From positions 1-62,834 of the forward strand of contig JAQTYA010000012.1 of assembly GCA_028688525.1 (NCBI GenBank): a DNA stretch of 62,834 nt, given 5' to 3'. The notes beneath the pieces were generated by a model, which was given only the letters and a program-made list of their open reading frames with translations, made no database searches and was not told the origin of the DNA. Source of the stretch: Methylococcus sp. Its GTDB lineage: Bacteria; Pseudomonadota; Gammaproteobacteria; Methylococcales; Methylococcaceae. This document shows, piece after piece, positions 26,914 to 35,924 of the stretch. Each line of letters starts with the position of its first letter. The stretch's first letter is position 1. The position numbers and the translations under genes were made by a program.

Positions 26914-27999
26914 GTGAACGCCTTTCTCCGCCAGCCGCAGCACCGCTACCAAGACCCTCTGGCACGGGTTTGGATTACCTGCGCCGAAAGCGTAGGCTTC
27001 CGCATCGAGCGCAGTCCGGATGTCTATGCCTCAACCGACGGCCAAGGCACCCTGCTGATCGGGACCGACGACACGCTAGACCCGGACGACTCCCTCGCCC
27101 AGATGATTTTCCACGAGCTGTGCCATGCGCTGGTCGAAGGCGAGGAGGGAGAGCGCCTCCTCGACTGGGGCTTGGACAACACCGGCAACCGCCACCTGTG
27201 GCGCGAGCAGGCGTGTCTGAGACTCCAGGCTTATCTCGCCGGCAGCGTAGGCTTGCGCGACTTCTTTGCCCCCACCACAGATTTCCGCGTCAAATTCTGG
27301 CCGACGCTGGGTGCGAACCCGATGGAAGCCGCGGAGGACAAAGGCGGCCGCCGAGAGCCTTCCTGCGTCGCAGCCCGTCTAGCCGCATGGCGGGCTACGC
27401 AGCCGCGCTGGGCACCTCCGCTGCGGACCGCGCTCGAGGCCAGCGCGGCGATCGCAGCGGTCGTTCCCCGCAGTACCGCTAGCGATGCCCCGCTTTCGGG
27501 CGGGACGCCATCGCTATGGGCCGAAACGGCAGCGCCGCCGGCTCTCCACCCCGCCGGCCACGCCACCGTCGCGACTGACCCTCTCGGCCGCGGCTGCGCC
27601 GACTGCGCCTGGTCCTTCCTCGAACGCAAGTCTCAGCGCTGCCGGCACGCACCGAAAGTGCGCATCGCCCTCGGCGCCCCAGCCTGCACGCGCTGGGAAC
27701 CGGCAGCGGAACTCGACTGCCAAACTTGCGGCGCCTGCTGCCGAGAAGCCTATCAAGCGGTGGAAGTCTCGCCGCGCGAGGCCGTCGTCCGCCGCCACCC
27801 GGAACTTGTCCTGATCCAGGAAACCCGCTTGAAGCTACGCAGGAACGGCGAACGCTGCGCTGCTCTCGGCGGCGGGCAAACCCCCTGCGAACCGTACGCC
27901 TGCGGCATTTACGAGAACCGCCCGCGTACTTGCCGGGAGTTTACCCGCGGCAGCGCCAACTGCCTGGACGCCCGGCGGCGGGTCGGCCTGTCGCTATAA
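26914..27999 (+). CDS. HExxH protein fused to a YkgJ-type cysteine cluster
   Basis: A 361-aa protein starting with GTG directly after the preceding TGA. Residues 1-140 contain MIFHELCHALVEG with HELCH at 67-71, a zinc-metallopeptidase HExxH signature with the conserved flanking hydrophobics. A Pro/Ala-rich low-complexity linker covers about 145-220. Next comes a first Cys set (CADCAWSF...RC...C) near 228-256. The C-terminal YkgJ-family cluster follows: CQTCGACC near 269, then CEPYACGIYENRPRTCREF and a final SANC. YkgJ proteins bind zinc or an Fe-S-like cluster and are linked to protein modification, but the function is unsettled. The combination with an HExxH domain is unusual. Operon with yheS. 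Confidence 0.75.
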   Translation: MNAFLRQPQHRYQDPLARVWITCAESVGFRIERSPDVYASTDGQGTLLIGTDDTLDPDDSLAQMIFHELCHALVEGEEGERLLDWGLDNTGNRHLWREQACLRLQAYLAGSVGLRDFFAPTTDFRVKFWPTLGANPMEAAEDKGGRREPSCVAARLAAWRATQPRWAPPLRTALEASAAIAAVVPRSTASDAPLSGGTPSLWAETAAPPALHPAGHATVATDPLGRGCADCAWSFLERKSQRCRHAPKVRIALGAPACTRWEPAAELDCQTCGACCREAYQAVEVSPREAVVRRHPELVLIQETRLKLRRNGERCAALGGGQTPCEPYACGIYENRPRTCREFTRGSANCLDARRRVGLSL

Positions 28000-28052
28000 C
28001 CGAAACGGCCAAACCCCAGCCCCGCAACGCCTCGTTGCCGGCCTGCCCAGTC

Positions 28053-28949
28053 CTACCGCGCTGCCTTAGGAACCGTAAATCTGACCGAGCTTCTATTGCT
28101 GGTATAGCCGTGGTCGTATAGCTGTCCGTTGTATTCGATACGCGTATCGGCGGGACGGCCCAGCGTGATCTTGAACGGCGCCTTGCCTTGAACGGATGCG
28201 ACCTGCCCCTTGGCCATCGTCTGAAACAGCAGTTTTTTGCCATCGGCGTCTATCACCCCGGCCCAGGACTCGCCCGCGAAATTCAGCACCAGGGTATCCA
28301 CGCCTACCGGCGCAGGCTCAGCCGCGGGCAAGGATGCTGCCGGATCGGGGACATGACTGGGCTCCTCGGGAACCGCGGCCGGTGCCGGAACCGGGGGAGT
28401 CGACGGCAGCGGCAGCGGAGTGCTGGCTGGCAACTCGGCGGCAGTCCCGGCTTCTGCCGTCTCAGTGGGCGATTCGACTTGTGCCGTACCCTGCCCAGCA
28501 AGCTCAGCCGGACCTTGTAGCGGCACCGGAATCTCGAAGGACATCCATTGCTGATAAACCCATATCCCCAACAAACCCGCCACGATCAAACCGGCGGGAC
28601 CGCGCCAAGACAATGGCTTTCCCTCGCCAGGGCTGCTCACAGAAGGATAGAGCTCCGGCGCCTTCGCGGCACCTGCGGCGCGATCATAGGCCGCAATCGG
28701 CTCCTGCTCCGGCAGTTCCAGCAATCGCGCATAGCTGCGGATATAGCCGCGCACGAAAGCCGCCGGCGGCAACTTGGCGTAGTCGTCCCGTTCCAGGGCG
28801 GCAACGGTTTCAAGCGGCCAATGCAGTTCGCGCGCCACACTCTCTACGGCCAAACCGCGTGCCTCCCTTGCGGCCTTGAGCAGGGCTCCGGCAGTACCGT
28901 GAGCGGCTGCACGCCGGCCCTCGGGCTCGCTATCTATCGTATCGCTCAT
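28053..28949 (-). CDS. rodZ: RodZ-like cell-shape protein
   Basis: A 298-aa bitopic membrane protein of the MreB-associated cytoskeleton. The N-terminal Xre-like HTH_25 domain is at about 20-90 (LLKAAREARGLAVESVAREL, AFVRGYIRSYARLLEL). One TM helix is at about 115-135 (GLIVAGLLGIWVYQQW). A Pro/Ala/Glu-rich periplasmic linker follows, then the C-terminal DUF4115 beta-domain (LNFAGESWAGVIDADGKKLL, KITLGRPADTRIEYNG). The start at 28949 has a strong GGGGGAACG site. The frame is open far upstream to 29768 without homology. It stands alone here, away from ispG/hisS where rodZ is often found. Confidence 0.88.
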   Translation of the reverse strand: MSDTIDSEPEGRRAAAHGTAGALLKAAREARGLAVESVARELHWPLETVAALERDDYAKLPPAAFVRGYIRSYARLLELPEQEPIAAYDRAAGAAKAPELYPSVSSPGEGKPLSWRGPAGLIVAGLLGIWVYQQWMSFEIPVPLQGPAELAGQGTAQVESPTETAEAGTAAELPASTPLPLPSTPPVPAPAAVPEEPSHVPDPAASLPAAEPAPVGVDTLVLNFAGESWAGVIDADGKKLLFQTMAKGQVASVQGKAPFKITLGRPADTRIEYNGQLYDHGYTSNRSSVRFTVPKAAR

Positions 28950-29329
28950 ATCGTTCCCCCTCCCGAACCGGTTGATAAACCGCAGATGCCACAGCCATTC
29001 AAGCGTAGCCGGCGGCCGCTTGGCAAGCGGACGCTTCCGGCAACCTCTCTCCCGCCCCCATACCATTAAGTTAAGCTCTACCGAAATCAACCTGCCGAGG
29101 GCCGACCAGAGTGGTGTCAGCTGAACCGAGCCGCGTTCACTGAACGGAATCGAATTGGCTGAGCCGAGCGGCTGACTTTTACGGCACGGCTTCCGTCCTC
29201 CCGCTATGTGGCGACAGCCCATCCTCGTGTCAGAATAGACGTTCGCCGGACCGCCGTCCGGCGAGAGGTTATGCATCCATGCGAACGAAAAAGGGCCTAA
29301 GGCCCAACGACTAAAATGAGGGAAAAGCC
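28950..29329. other. Intergenic region with two stem-loops, no gene seen
   Basis: A divergent gap of 380 bp between rodZ and the zinc-ribbon gene. It contains a perfect 8-bp stem with a 4-nt loop (CGCCGGAC/GTCCGGCG, 29244-29263) and the minus-strand terminator-like stem at 29286-29305. I see no convincing coding frame. Confidence 0.55.
29286..29305 (-). terminator. Minus-strand terminator-like hairpin without an obvious gene
   Basis: GGGCC-TTA-GGCCC followed by TTTTTCG when read on the minus strand has the form of a short intrinsic terminator. No minus-strand gene ends here, since the next gene to the right (29330) is on the plus strand. It may end an antisense or small RNA, or be fortuitous. 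Confidence 0.4.
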
Positions 29330-29575
29330 ATGGCACTGAGTATTTGCACAAAATGCGGCACGGAAATAGCGGCGCGGACGAGCGCCTGCCCGAGTTGCGG
29401 CAAAGCCGTCGAAGCCCCGGACGACGCGCCGCCGATCCGCAAGCTGAGCGGGAAGTTCCAAGCCGCCGGCGTCCTGATCTTGGCCTCCGCCATCGTCGCG
29501 ACCGTAGCCGGCACTTGGTGGGGCCCCGCGATGGCGTTTCCGGGAGTGGCACTTCTGCTGCTCGGACGGCTCTAA
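29330..29575 (+). CDS. Small zinc-ribbon membrane protein
   Basis: An 81-aa protein with an N-terminal zinc ribbon (CTKCGTEIAARTSACPSCGK), that is CxxC-x11-CxxC. A Pro/Asp-rich joint follows, then two closely spaced hydrophobic helices (AAGVLILASAIVATVAGTWW, AMAFPGVALLLLGRL). A GAGGGAAA ribosome-binding site precedes the ATG. This zinc_ribbon_2 plus TM layout is common in proteins of unknown function. It is monocistronic and the role is unknown. Confidence 0.75.
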   Translation: MALSICTKCGTEIAARTSACPSCGKAVEAPDDAPPIRKLSGKFQAAGVLILASAIVATVAGTWWGPAMAFPGVALLLLGRL

Positions 29576-29776
29576 CGGCTAACGAATCGAAGGTGAGCAT
29601 GGATGCGCTCACCGCTTCATTGTTTCCCGATATGGAATAGTTTTTTGAAGATACCAAAACCGCCGGGTGCCATGCACAGGCGTTCCGAAACCCACCGACA
29701 ACTCTGCAGCGCTCCGCGCTTTGACGACAAACACCGCCCCGAATAGGGCCTACGAGCCGACGAGCCATTCGTATCT

Positions 29777-30826
29777 ATGTCCCCAGCCATCAGCGTAATC
29801 TTACCCTGCTATAACCATCAGGCATACGTCCGCCAAGCCATCGACAGCGTCCTGGGACAAACCCTATCCAATATAGAAATCATAGCCATCGACGACTGTT
29901 CCAGCGACGGCACGGCGAAAATAATCGAAAGCATCGATGACAGCCGCCTCACGCTCATTACCCACGACAGCAATCAAGGTTCCGCCAATACGATCAACGA
30001 AGGAATAGCCAAAGCCTCTGCCCCTTATATAGCGATATTGAATTCCGACGATCTGTTTCTGCCCAAGCGGCTGGAAATCTGCCTGAAAGCCATTACGCAG
30101 CAGGATGTCCTCTTGCTGGGAACCGATTTGGACCTGATCGATGCGGAAGGCAATCTAGCCGACGAAAGCTATCTCTGGTGGCTCGACTGGTACCGGGGAC
30201 TCAAGGCGATATACGCCTCCTCGCAAGACCTTATCGGCACCCTGATCGCCGGCAATATGTTCATCTCAACGTCTAATTTCTTTTTCCATAAATCTCTCGT
30301 CGATAAGATCGGACCTTTGGCCGACCACCGATACGTGCAAGACTACGAGTTCCTGTTGCGGTTGCTGGCTAAACACCCCGGCCAGGTCGCCTGGCTACCG
30401 CAAACGCTGTATAAATACCGCCTGCACGGCAGCAACACGATTCTGGATGACCCGGCACTCCCGGCGGTGCAAACGGTAGAGATACTGGCGCAATGGATGC
30501 CCGAGTTGGCAGTCGGCGGACAGGCGGCGAGCCGGCTGCGCCATTTCGGCTGCCACCTCAAAACCTTGGCTGGCTACATCGAAACTGGGGCGGCGCAGAA
30601 GGTTCACGCAATCTGGCGAACCGACGCCGAACAACTTCACGCGCGTCTGGCAGAATATGAGCGTCTGTTAGACGACAGTCGTCAGCAGCTAGAAAATAAC
30701 CGTCAGATGTTAATCGACGGACAAAAGCGAATGGAACAGATTTACGCCTCTCACAGCTACCGCTTAGGTTACCAACTACTTCAGCCGATAAGATCGGGGA
30801 CCCGCTTATTGAAGCGGTTATACTGA
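29777..30826 (+). CDS. GT2-family glycosyltransferase
   Basis: A 349-aa GT-A fold enzyme transferring a sugar from an NDP donor to a surface glycan. The N-terminal nucleotide-binding strand is ISVILPCYNHQAYVRQAIDS, then IIAIDDCSSDGT, and the DXD-like metal site is ILNSDD near residue 89. The acceptor side contains VQDYEFLLRL. The last 80 residues form a coiled coil ending in YASHSYRLGYQLLQPIR, a tail seen on many O-antigen or capsule transferases. First gene of a three-gene plus-strand set with the next GT2 and a HAD protein. Substrate unknown. Confidence 0.88.
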   Translation: MSPAISVILPCYNHQAYVRQAIDSVLGQTLSNIEIIAIDDCSSDGTAKIIESIDDSRLTLITHDSNQGSANTINEGIAKASAPYIAILNSDDLFLPKRLEICLKAITQQDVLLLGTDLDLIDAEGNLADESYLWWLDWYRGLKAIYASSQDLIGTLIAGNMFISTSNFFFHKSLVDKIGPLADHRYVQDYEFLLRLLAKHPGQVAWLPQTLYKYRLHGSNTILDDPALPAVQTVEILAQWMPELAVGGQAASRLRHFGCHLKTLAGYIETGAAQKVHAIWRTDAEQLHARLAEYERLLDDSRQQLENNRQMLIDGQKRMEQIYASHSYRLGYQLLQPIRSGTRLLKRLY

Positions 30827-30932
30827 ACTGAATAAAGCTCACTGATTGCAGCCCTTGTGCAAGCATTATGAGCACACAATAAATGCCACACACAGTTTCC
30901 ACCTGAAAACAACCTTAATATAATACAGCGAC

Positions 30933-32021
30933 ATGAACGGAAAGGTCGGAATAATAACGCGCACAAAAAATCGTCCCGTGCTTCTCAAGCGTGCTATCGA
31001 GAGCGTAATTGACCAGAGCTATGAGAACTGGGTCATGATCATTGTCAACGATGGCGGAGACCAGATTGCTGTAGATAATCTCGTGAGGCATTACGAGCAA
31101 GGCGCTAAAAACCGTATTAATGTCATTCACAACGAATATTCACTCGGCATGGAGGCGGCGAGCAACATAGGCATCAAGGCAGCCAACGCCGAATACATTG
31201 CCATTCACGACGACGACGACTCTTGGTCACCAGAATTCCTGGCGATCGCGGTCGCAGAGCTAAAACAGGCACATGCGTCTTACCCAAGGATCATGGGCGT
31301 TATTACTATGGCGTATATAGTATATGAGCGCATTGAGAGCCAACAGGCTGTGATAGAGAGAGTTGAGGAATACAATCCGGAAATAAACACCGGCCTGATC
31401 TCCTTGGAAGCTAGCTTGATCGATCCCCAATTCGCTCCAATTCAATTTCTATATCGTTCCGAGACTCTCGCCGACACGGGGCTGTATCGGGAGGATTTAC
31501 CCGTCTTGGGAGACTGGGAATTTAACATTCGCTTCCTATCAAAATACGATATATTTGTGATCCCTCAAAAACTGGCCTTCTATCATCACCGCCAGCATGA
31601 TCTACACAGCACATATGGCAATTCGATATTCGCAAGACGGGAGCGACATGAATTTTTCAGGCAGCTCCTTAAAAATGAATGGCTCAGAAAGGATCTGGAA
31701 TCCGGAGCAACCAGCATCTCCTCGATGGCCAGTAGGCGCCCCTCCCCTAGACCCATAGCGTCGTTACAGCAAGACTGGGCGGAAAATGGCATGGAAGCTG
31801 TGCTGGCGCATCTGGACAAGCTCTCAAACAGAATAGCCGCGCTGGAATGGCGTAGGCGCCCTATCCGCAACTTCCTACAACTGCAACGGTTATGGCTGAA
31901 ATCAGGCCGACCGCTCCATTATTTGTTCCGTTTTATCGAGTCAGTGCGCAGGCAGGGGGTCGCCGAAACAATGAAAACCGTAAAGCTCTGGCTCGATATC
32001 CAACGCAGCCGTCCAACCTGA
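30933..32021 (+). CDS. GT2-family glycosyltransferase, AT-richer
   Basis: A 362-aa GT-A enzyme. The N-terminus is VGIITRTKNRPVLLKRAIES, then WVMIIVNDGGDQ, and the metal motif is IAIHDDDDSW near residue 92. LGDWEFNIRFLSKYD and AFYHHRQHDLHSTYG fit the acceptor domain of this GT2 subgroup. The C-terminal 110 residues are helical and basic. The first 700 bp and the 110-bp upstream gap are noticeably richer in A/T than flanking genes, suggesting acquisition from a different source. It probably acts on the same surface polysaccharide as its neighbours. Confidence 0.88.
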   Translation: MNGKVGIITRTKNRPVLLKRAIESVIDQSYENWVMIIVNDGGDQIAVDNLVRHYEQGAKNRINVIHNEYSLGMEAASNIGIKAANAEYIAIHDDDDSWSPEFLAIAVAELKQAHASYPRIMGVITMAYIVYERIESQQAVIERVEEYNPEINTGLISLEASLIDPQFAPIQFLYRSETLADTGLYREDLPVLGDWEFNIRFLSKYDIFVIPQKLAFYHHRQHDLHSTYGNSIFARRERHEFFRQLLKNEWLRKDLESGATSISSMASRRPSPRPIASLQQDWAENGMEAVLAHLDKLSNRIAALEWRRRPIRNFLQLQRLWLKSGRPLHYLFRFIESVRRQGVAETMKTVKLWLDIQRSRPT

Positions 32022-32054
32022 TTACCCATCGCCCATCCGACCCCTAGTTGATTA

Positions 32055-34004
32055 ATGTTCGCTCATCTGAATCCCATATACCAGAAGGCCGTCGACCAGG
32101 CCGAACTGGTTTCTTTCGACGTATTCGACACACTCATTCACCGCATGGTATTCCGTCCGGTCAATGTTTTTAACCTGCTGGCGAAACGTCTGGGCTCTAC
32201 CGATATCGCGCTGCATCATCCTAGACTGGTAGCCGAGTTGCCGCTACTCAGGGAACAGTGCGAAATGGAGGCGCGCGAACGGCATTTCAGGCACTTCGAT
32301 ACTCATGAAATAGCCCTGGACGATATTTATGCCGCGCTACGGGAGGCGGCGGGAATCGACGACGATATGTCCGGGCAAATCATGGATGCGGAACTGCTGC
32401 TGGAAGCGGCGGTTGTCTATCCCAATCCGGGGATGAAAGCGCTTTATGAATACGCTTTGTCCAAGGAGAAGCAAGTCGTCCTGTGCTCCGACATGTACCT
32501 GTCTGCTGTGCAGATTAAAGGCTTGCTTGAAAAAGCGGGGATCAGCCCCCCTTTTGAACTCTTCGTTTCGGGCGAGCTCAAAAAGAGCAAACACGAGGGC
32601 TCGATGTTCGAGCTTGTCCGGGAGCATTTCGGCATCGCTTCAGACAAAATTGTGCACTTCGGGGACAACGAGCACTCGGACTTCGTCTCCCCTTCGACCA
32701 AGGGGATTCAAGCGCATCATTTCGATCTGGTGCAGAAACATACGGAGCCCAGATTACGTTTTCCGCTTTCCGCCGCCTACGCCGAACCAGCCGTCACAGG
32801 GCTCATTCAAGGCGCTATCAAGAATATTTTACTGGTCGACAACGAAGCGCATGATTTCTGGTTCGATATAGGAGCACAGGTTTTCGGCCCCTTGATATTG
32901 GGCAAGTTCATCTGGCTCGCCAACCACCTTCGCTATCATCCCGCAGATAAAGTTCTATTTTTCGCTCGGGACGCCGCACTCATGCACGCGTTGTACGAGC
33001 GCTACGCCGGCGATTTCGGTGTCGACATACCGGGAGAGTATGTTTATTTCTCCCGAGCGACACTGCTGGTTCCGAGCTTTACCGAACTGAACTTAGAACG
33101 GCTTTGGCACGTTTTCAGCGGCCGCGCCAATCGAACGGTTAAGACACATCTATCCAGGCTAGATATTAATCCGCACTTAGTCAGGCGGGAGATACTAGAG
33201 GCCGGTTTTAGTTCTGAAAACGACTTAGCTCCTGCTGGCGATCTGAAAATGTTCGACCTGCTTTGCCGTATTTATCCACTGATCTTGCAGGCCGCAAGCC
33301 GGCGGCGTGACGCCGTCACCGGTTATGTTCGCCAAGTCGCCGGAGACAGCAGCCGCATCGCCATGGTCGATATCGGCTGGGTAGGCAATATGCAAGGCAG
33401 TTTCAGCCGTTTGTTGCAGTTGAGCCGTACCGACGTTGAGCTTACTGGGTACTACTACGGAACATTGGAAAGTGTGTCTGCGAATTACCTGCCGAGGAAT
33501 AATTTTCACAGTTATCTCATAAGCGAATCGCGTCCGCCTAATCGCGCCGAATCCTTGTTGAACGGCGGTGTCGAACTCATGGAGTTCTTCCATACGGCAC
33601 AGCACGGCACGACCTTGGGCTACGAAAATATAAACGGCACGATCCGTCCGATTCTGGAAAATAATCCGGAAGACATCGAGTTTCAGCGGCTGGCTGCCCG
33701 TGTCCAGCAAGGCGCGATGCGGTTCGTGCAAACCGTCATGCCGGTCGTCCTTTCCGTGGGCGCGGAGAATCTGGTATCGACCGCCTGGGCGGAACCTTTC
33801 TTTCGTCTGGTCGATAACCCGAGTCCTGAAGAGGCCGAATTGCTGGGAGATTTGACCCATTCCGACGCCGCGACCGATACCCGGAACCGTCTTCCGCTTG
33901 CGGAAAAGCTCGATGCCGGGATCGCGCGCCGCAAAGGTGCCGAATACCAAGCCGCTTACCAGCAAGCTTATTGGAAAAGCGCCTTCAAGATCAGAAATCG
34001 GTGA
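32055..34004 (+). CDS. HAD-superfamily protein of polysaccharide clusters (COG5610 type)
   Basis: A 649-aa protein. The first 230 residues form a HAD phosphatase-like domain: motif I FDVFDTL (about 21-27), motif II CSDMYLS (about 143-149), a Lys in KKSKHEG (motif III) and motif IV GDNEHSD (about 203-209). The remaining 400 residues contain VLFFARDAALMHALYERYAG and MVDIGWVGNMQGSF, a pattern of the large COG5610 group found in LPS/capsule clusters. The aspartates needed for phosphoryl transfer are all present. It is 33 bp after the second GT2 gene. Its real substrate is unknown. Confidence 0.8.
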   Translation: MFAHLNPIYQKAVDQAELVSFDVFDTLIHRMVFRPVNVFNLLAKRLGSTDIALHHPRLVAELPLLREQCEMEARERHFRHFDTHEIALDDIYAALREAAGIDDDMSGQIMDAELLLEAAVVYPNPGMKALYEYALSKEKQVVLCSDMYLSAVQIKGLLEKAGISPPFELFVSGELKKSKHEGSMFELVREHFGIASDKIVHFGDNEHSDFVSPSTKGIQAHHFDLVQKHTEPRLRFPLSAAYAEPAVTGLIQGAIKNILLVDNEAHDFWFDIGAQVFGPLILGKFIWLANHLRYHPADKVLFFARDAALMHALYERYAGDFGVDIPGEYVYFSRATLLVPSFTELNLERLWHVFSGRANRTVKTHLSRLDINPHLVRREILEAGFSSENDLAPAGDLKMFDLLCRIYPLILQAASRRRDAVTGYVRQVAGDSSRIAMVDIGWVGNMQGSFSRLLQLSRTDVELTGYYYGTLESVSANYLPRNNFHSYLISESRPPNRAESLLNGGVELMEFFHTAQHGTTLGYENINGTIRPILENNPEDIEFQRLAARVQQGAMRFVQTVMPVVLSVGAENLVSTAWAEPFFRLVDNPSPEEAELLGDLTHSDAATDTRNRLPLAEKLDAGIARRKGAEYQAAYQQAYWKSAFKIRNR

Positions 34005-34231
34005 CGAATCCTCTGCCGGCGTTCAAGGTGCAACGGTGTCATCACACCTCCATATGAAATCGGGTAAAGTTCCCGGAAAAGGCGCTCCACCCCGAACTCG
34101 GCAGGCCTCGACACCATCGGAACGATAGGGCATGCTCTGATCGACCCTCGACCTTTGCACGCCGCCGTTTCACGTTGCGGGAAATTGGCGATAATTCTCA
34201 GGACTTTGACTCAGGCTGGACCCCGTACAGG

Positions 34232-35821
34232 ATGGTACCCAAGATTGACGCACTGAAATCCGCTGTAGGCCGTCTGCTTCTCGTTCTTCCGGCCTTGCTC
34301 TCTTCCGGCTGCACCGCCAAGATCGGGCCGGACTACCAGACCCCAGACACCCAGGTCTCTCCCAACTGGCTCGAAAGCGACGACTCTCGGGTCTCCAAAA
34401 AAGAAGGCAACTACCGCGAATGGTGGCGGGTTTTCAAAGACCCTGTCTTGAATAAGCTCGTGGAAACCGCTTATTCGCAGAATCTCCCGCTCCAGATCAC
34501 TGCCGTCCGCATCCTGGGTTCGCGTGCGGAGCTTGGCGTCGCCACCGGCAATCTGTTTCCGCAAAGCCAAGGGTTCGAGGGCGCGACCGAGAATCTCGGC
34601 ATGCCTTTCCTGCGGAATCTGGGAATGGGCGACAGCGTCTGGTACACCCGCGTCGGCGTCATGTCGAACTGGGAAATCGACATCTGGGGCAAATACCGCC
34701 GAGCCATCGAGTCGGCTGATGCGCAGTTGATGGCTTCCGTCGCAGAGTACGACGATATCCTGGTTACCCTCACCGCCGACGTGGCCAACAGCTATGTGCA
34801 GATCCGGACCCTAGAAAAGCGCCTGGATATCGCCCGCCAAAACGTCAAGACCCAGAGTGAGAGCCTGCGCATCGCCGATGCCAAATTCCACGGCGGCACC
34901 AGCACCCAGCGCGACGTGGAACAGGCCAAAACCGTGCTGGCCAGCACCCAGGCCACCATTCCGGTACTGGAAGGGCAGCTGCGGCAGGCGAAAAACACGC
35001 TTTGTTACCTGATGGGCATGCCGCCGGAAAAGCTGGATAAACCCCTGGGCGGTGAAAAACAATTCGGCCAAATCCCGGCGCCGCCGGTCCAGGTCGCCGT
35101 GGGCATTCCCGCCGACCTGCTGCGCCGCCGCCCGGACGTGCGCCGCGCGGAACAGAATGCCGCAGCACAGTCGGCTCGCATCGGCATCGCCAAGGCATCG
35201 CTCTATCCGGCCTTCTCGATCAGCGGCAGCTTCGGCTTCATCTCCACCAACTCCCAAGGCCATAGCCTGGGCGACCTGTTCAACTGGGGCCAGCACTTTT
35301 ACCGCTTCGGGCCATCGGTACAGTGGAATTTGTTCAATTACGGCCAGCTCACCAATCAGGTCCGAGCCCAGGACGCCCGTTTCCAGGAACTGGCTCTGAG
35401 CTATCAGAACACGGTGCTGAAGGCGCAGCAGGAGGCCGAGAGCTCCCTGATCGGCTTCCTCAAGACTCAGAATTCCGCGGAGTTTCTAGCGGAGAGCACC
35501 GCCGCCGCCCAGCGCTCGCTGGATCTGGCCACGCTGCAGTACCGGGAAGGCATCACCGATTTCACCACCGTGCTGACGGCGGAGCAGGATCTGCTCAAGC
35601 AGCAGGACAACTTCGCCCAGACCCTCGGCAGCATCGCCACCAATCTGGTCGGCGTCTACCGTACCCTGGGCGGCGGCTGGCAAATCCGCGAGGGCAAGGA
35701 CTTCGTGCCCGAGCCGATTCAGGCAGCCATGGCCGAGCGCACCAACTGGGGCGATCTGTTGAAACCGGGGGCTGTGCCGGCGGCGCCGCCATCCAGCCTC
35801 ATCCGGGCTCCGGACTGGTAA
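34232..35821 (+). CDS. NodT-family outer-membrane efflux lipoprotein
   Basis: A 529-aa OprM/NodT-type channel. The signal peptide ends in a lipobox LLSSGC with Cys27. Then comes KIGPDYQTP, the classic NodT N-terminus, and two OEP repeats with LRRRPDVRRAEQNAAAQSAR in the middle. A long Gln/Glu-rich helix leads to LDLATLQYREGITDFTTVL. The start at 34232 directly precedes the signal peptide. An in-frame TTG at 34175 has no added support. First gene of the second RND operon, followed by MFP and permease. It works as the outer-membrane exit duct. Confidence 0.92.
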   Translation: MVPKIDALKSAVGRLLLVLPALLSSGCTAKIGPDYQTPDTQVSPNWLESDDSRVSKKEGNYREWWRVFKDPVLNKLVETAYSQNLPLQITAVRILGSRAELGVATGNLFPQSQGFEGATENLGMPFLRNLGMGDSVWYTRVGVMSNWEIDIWGKYRRAIESADAQLMASVAEYDDILVTLTADVANSYVQIRTLEKRLDIARQNVKTQSESLRIADAKFHGGTSTQRDVEQAKTVLASTQATIPVLEGQLRQAKNTLCYLMGMPPEKLDKPLGGEKQFGQIPAPPVQVAVGIPADLLRRRPDVRRAEQNAAAQSARIGIAKASLYPAFSISGSFGFISTNSQGHSLGDLFNWGQHFYRFGPSVQWNLFNYGQLTNQVRAQDARFQELALSYQNTVLKAQQEAESSLIGFLKTQNSAEFLAESTAAAQRSLDLATLQYREGITDFTTVLTAEQDLLKQQDNFAQTLGSIATNLVGVYRTLGGGWQIREGKDFVPEPIQAAMAERTNWGDLLKPGAVPAAPPSSLIRAPDW

Positions 35822-35924
35822 GGCCGGAACCTACGCAAGCCTTATGACTCAAGACCTCGCGGCGCGCGCTTCCTCGCACGGTACCGCCACCGCTACCGGA
35901 AACGACTTCAGGGAGACTCTTCCA

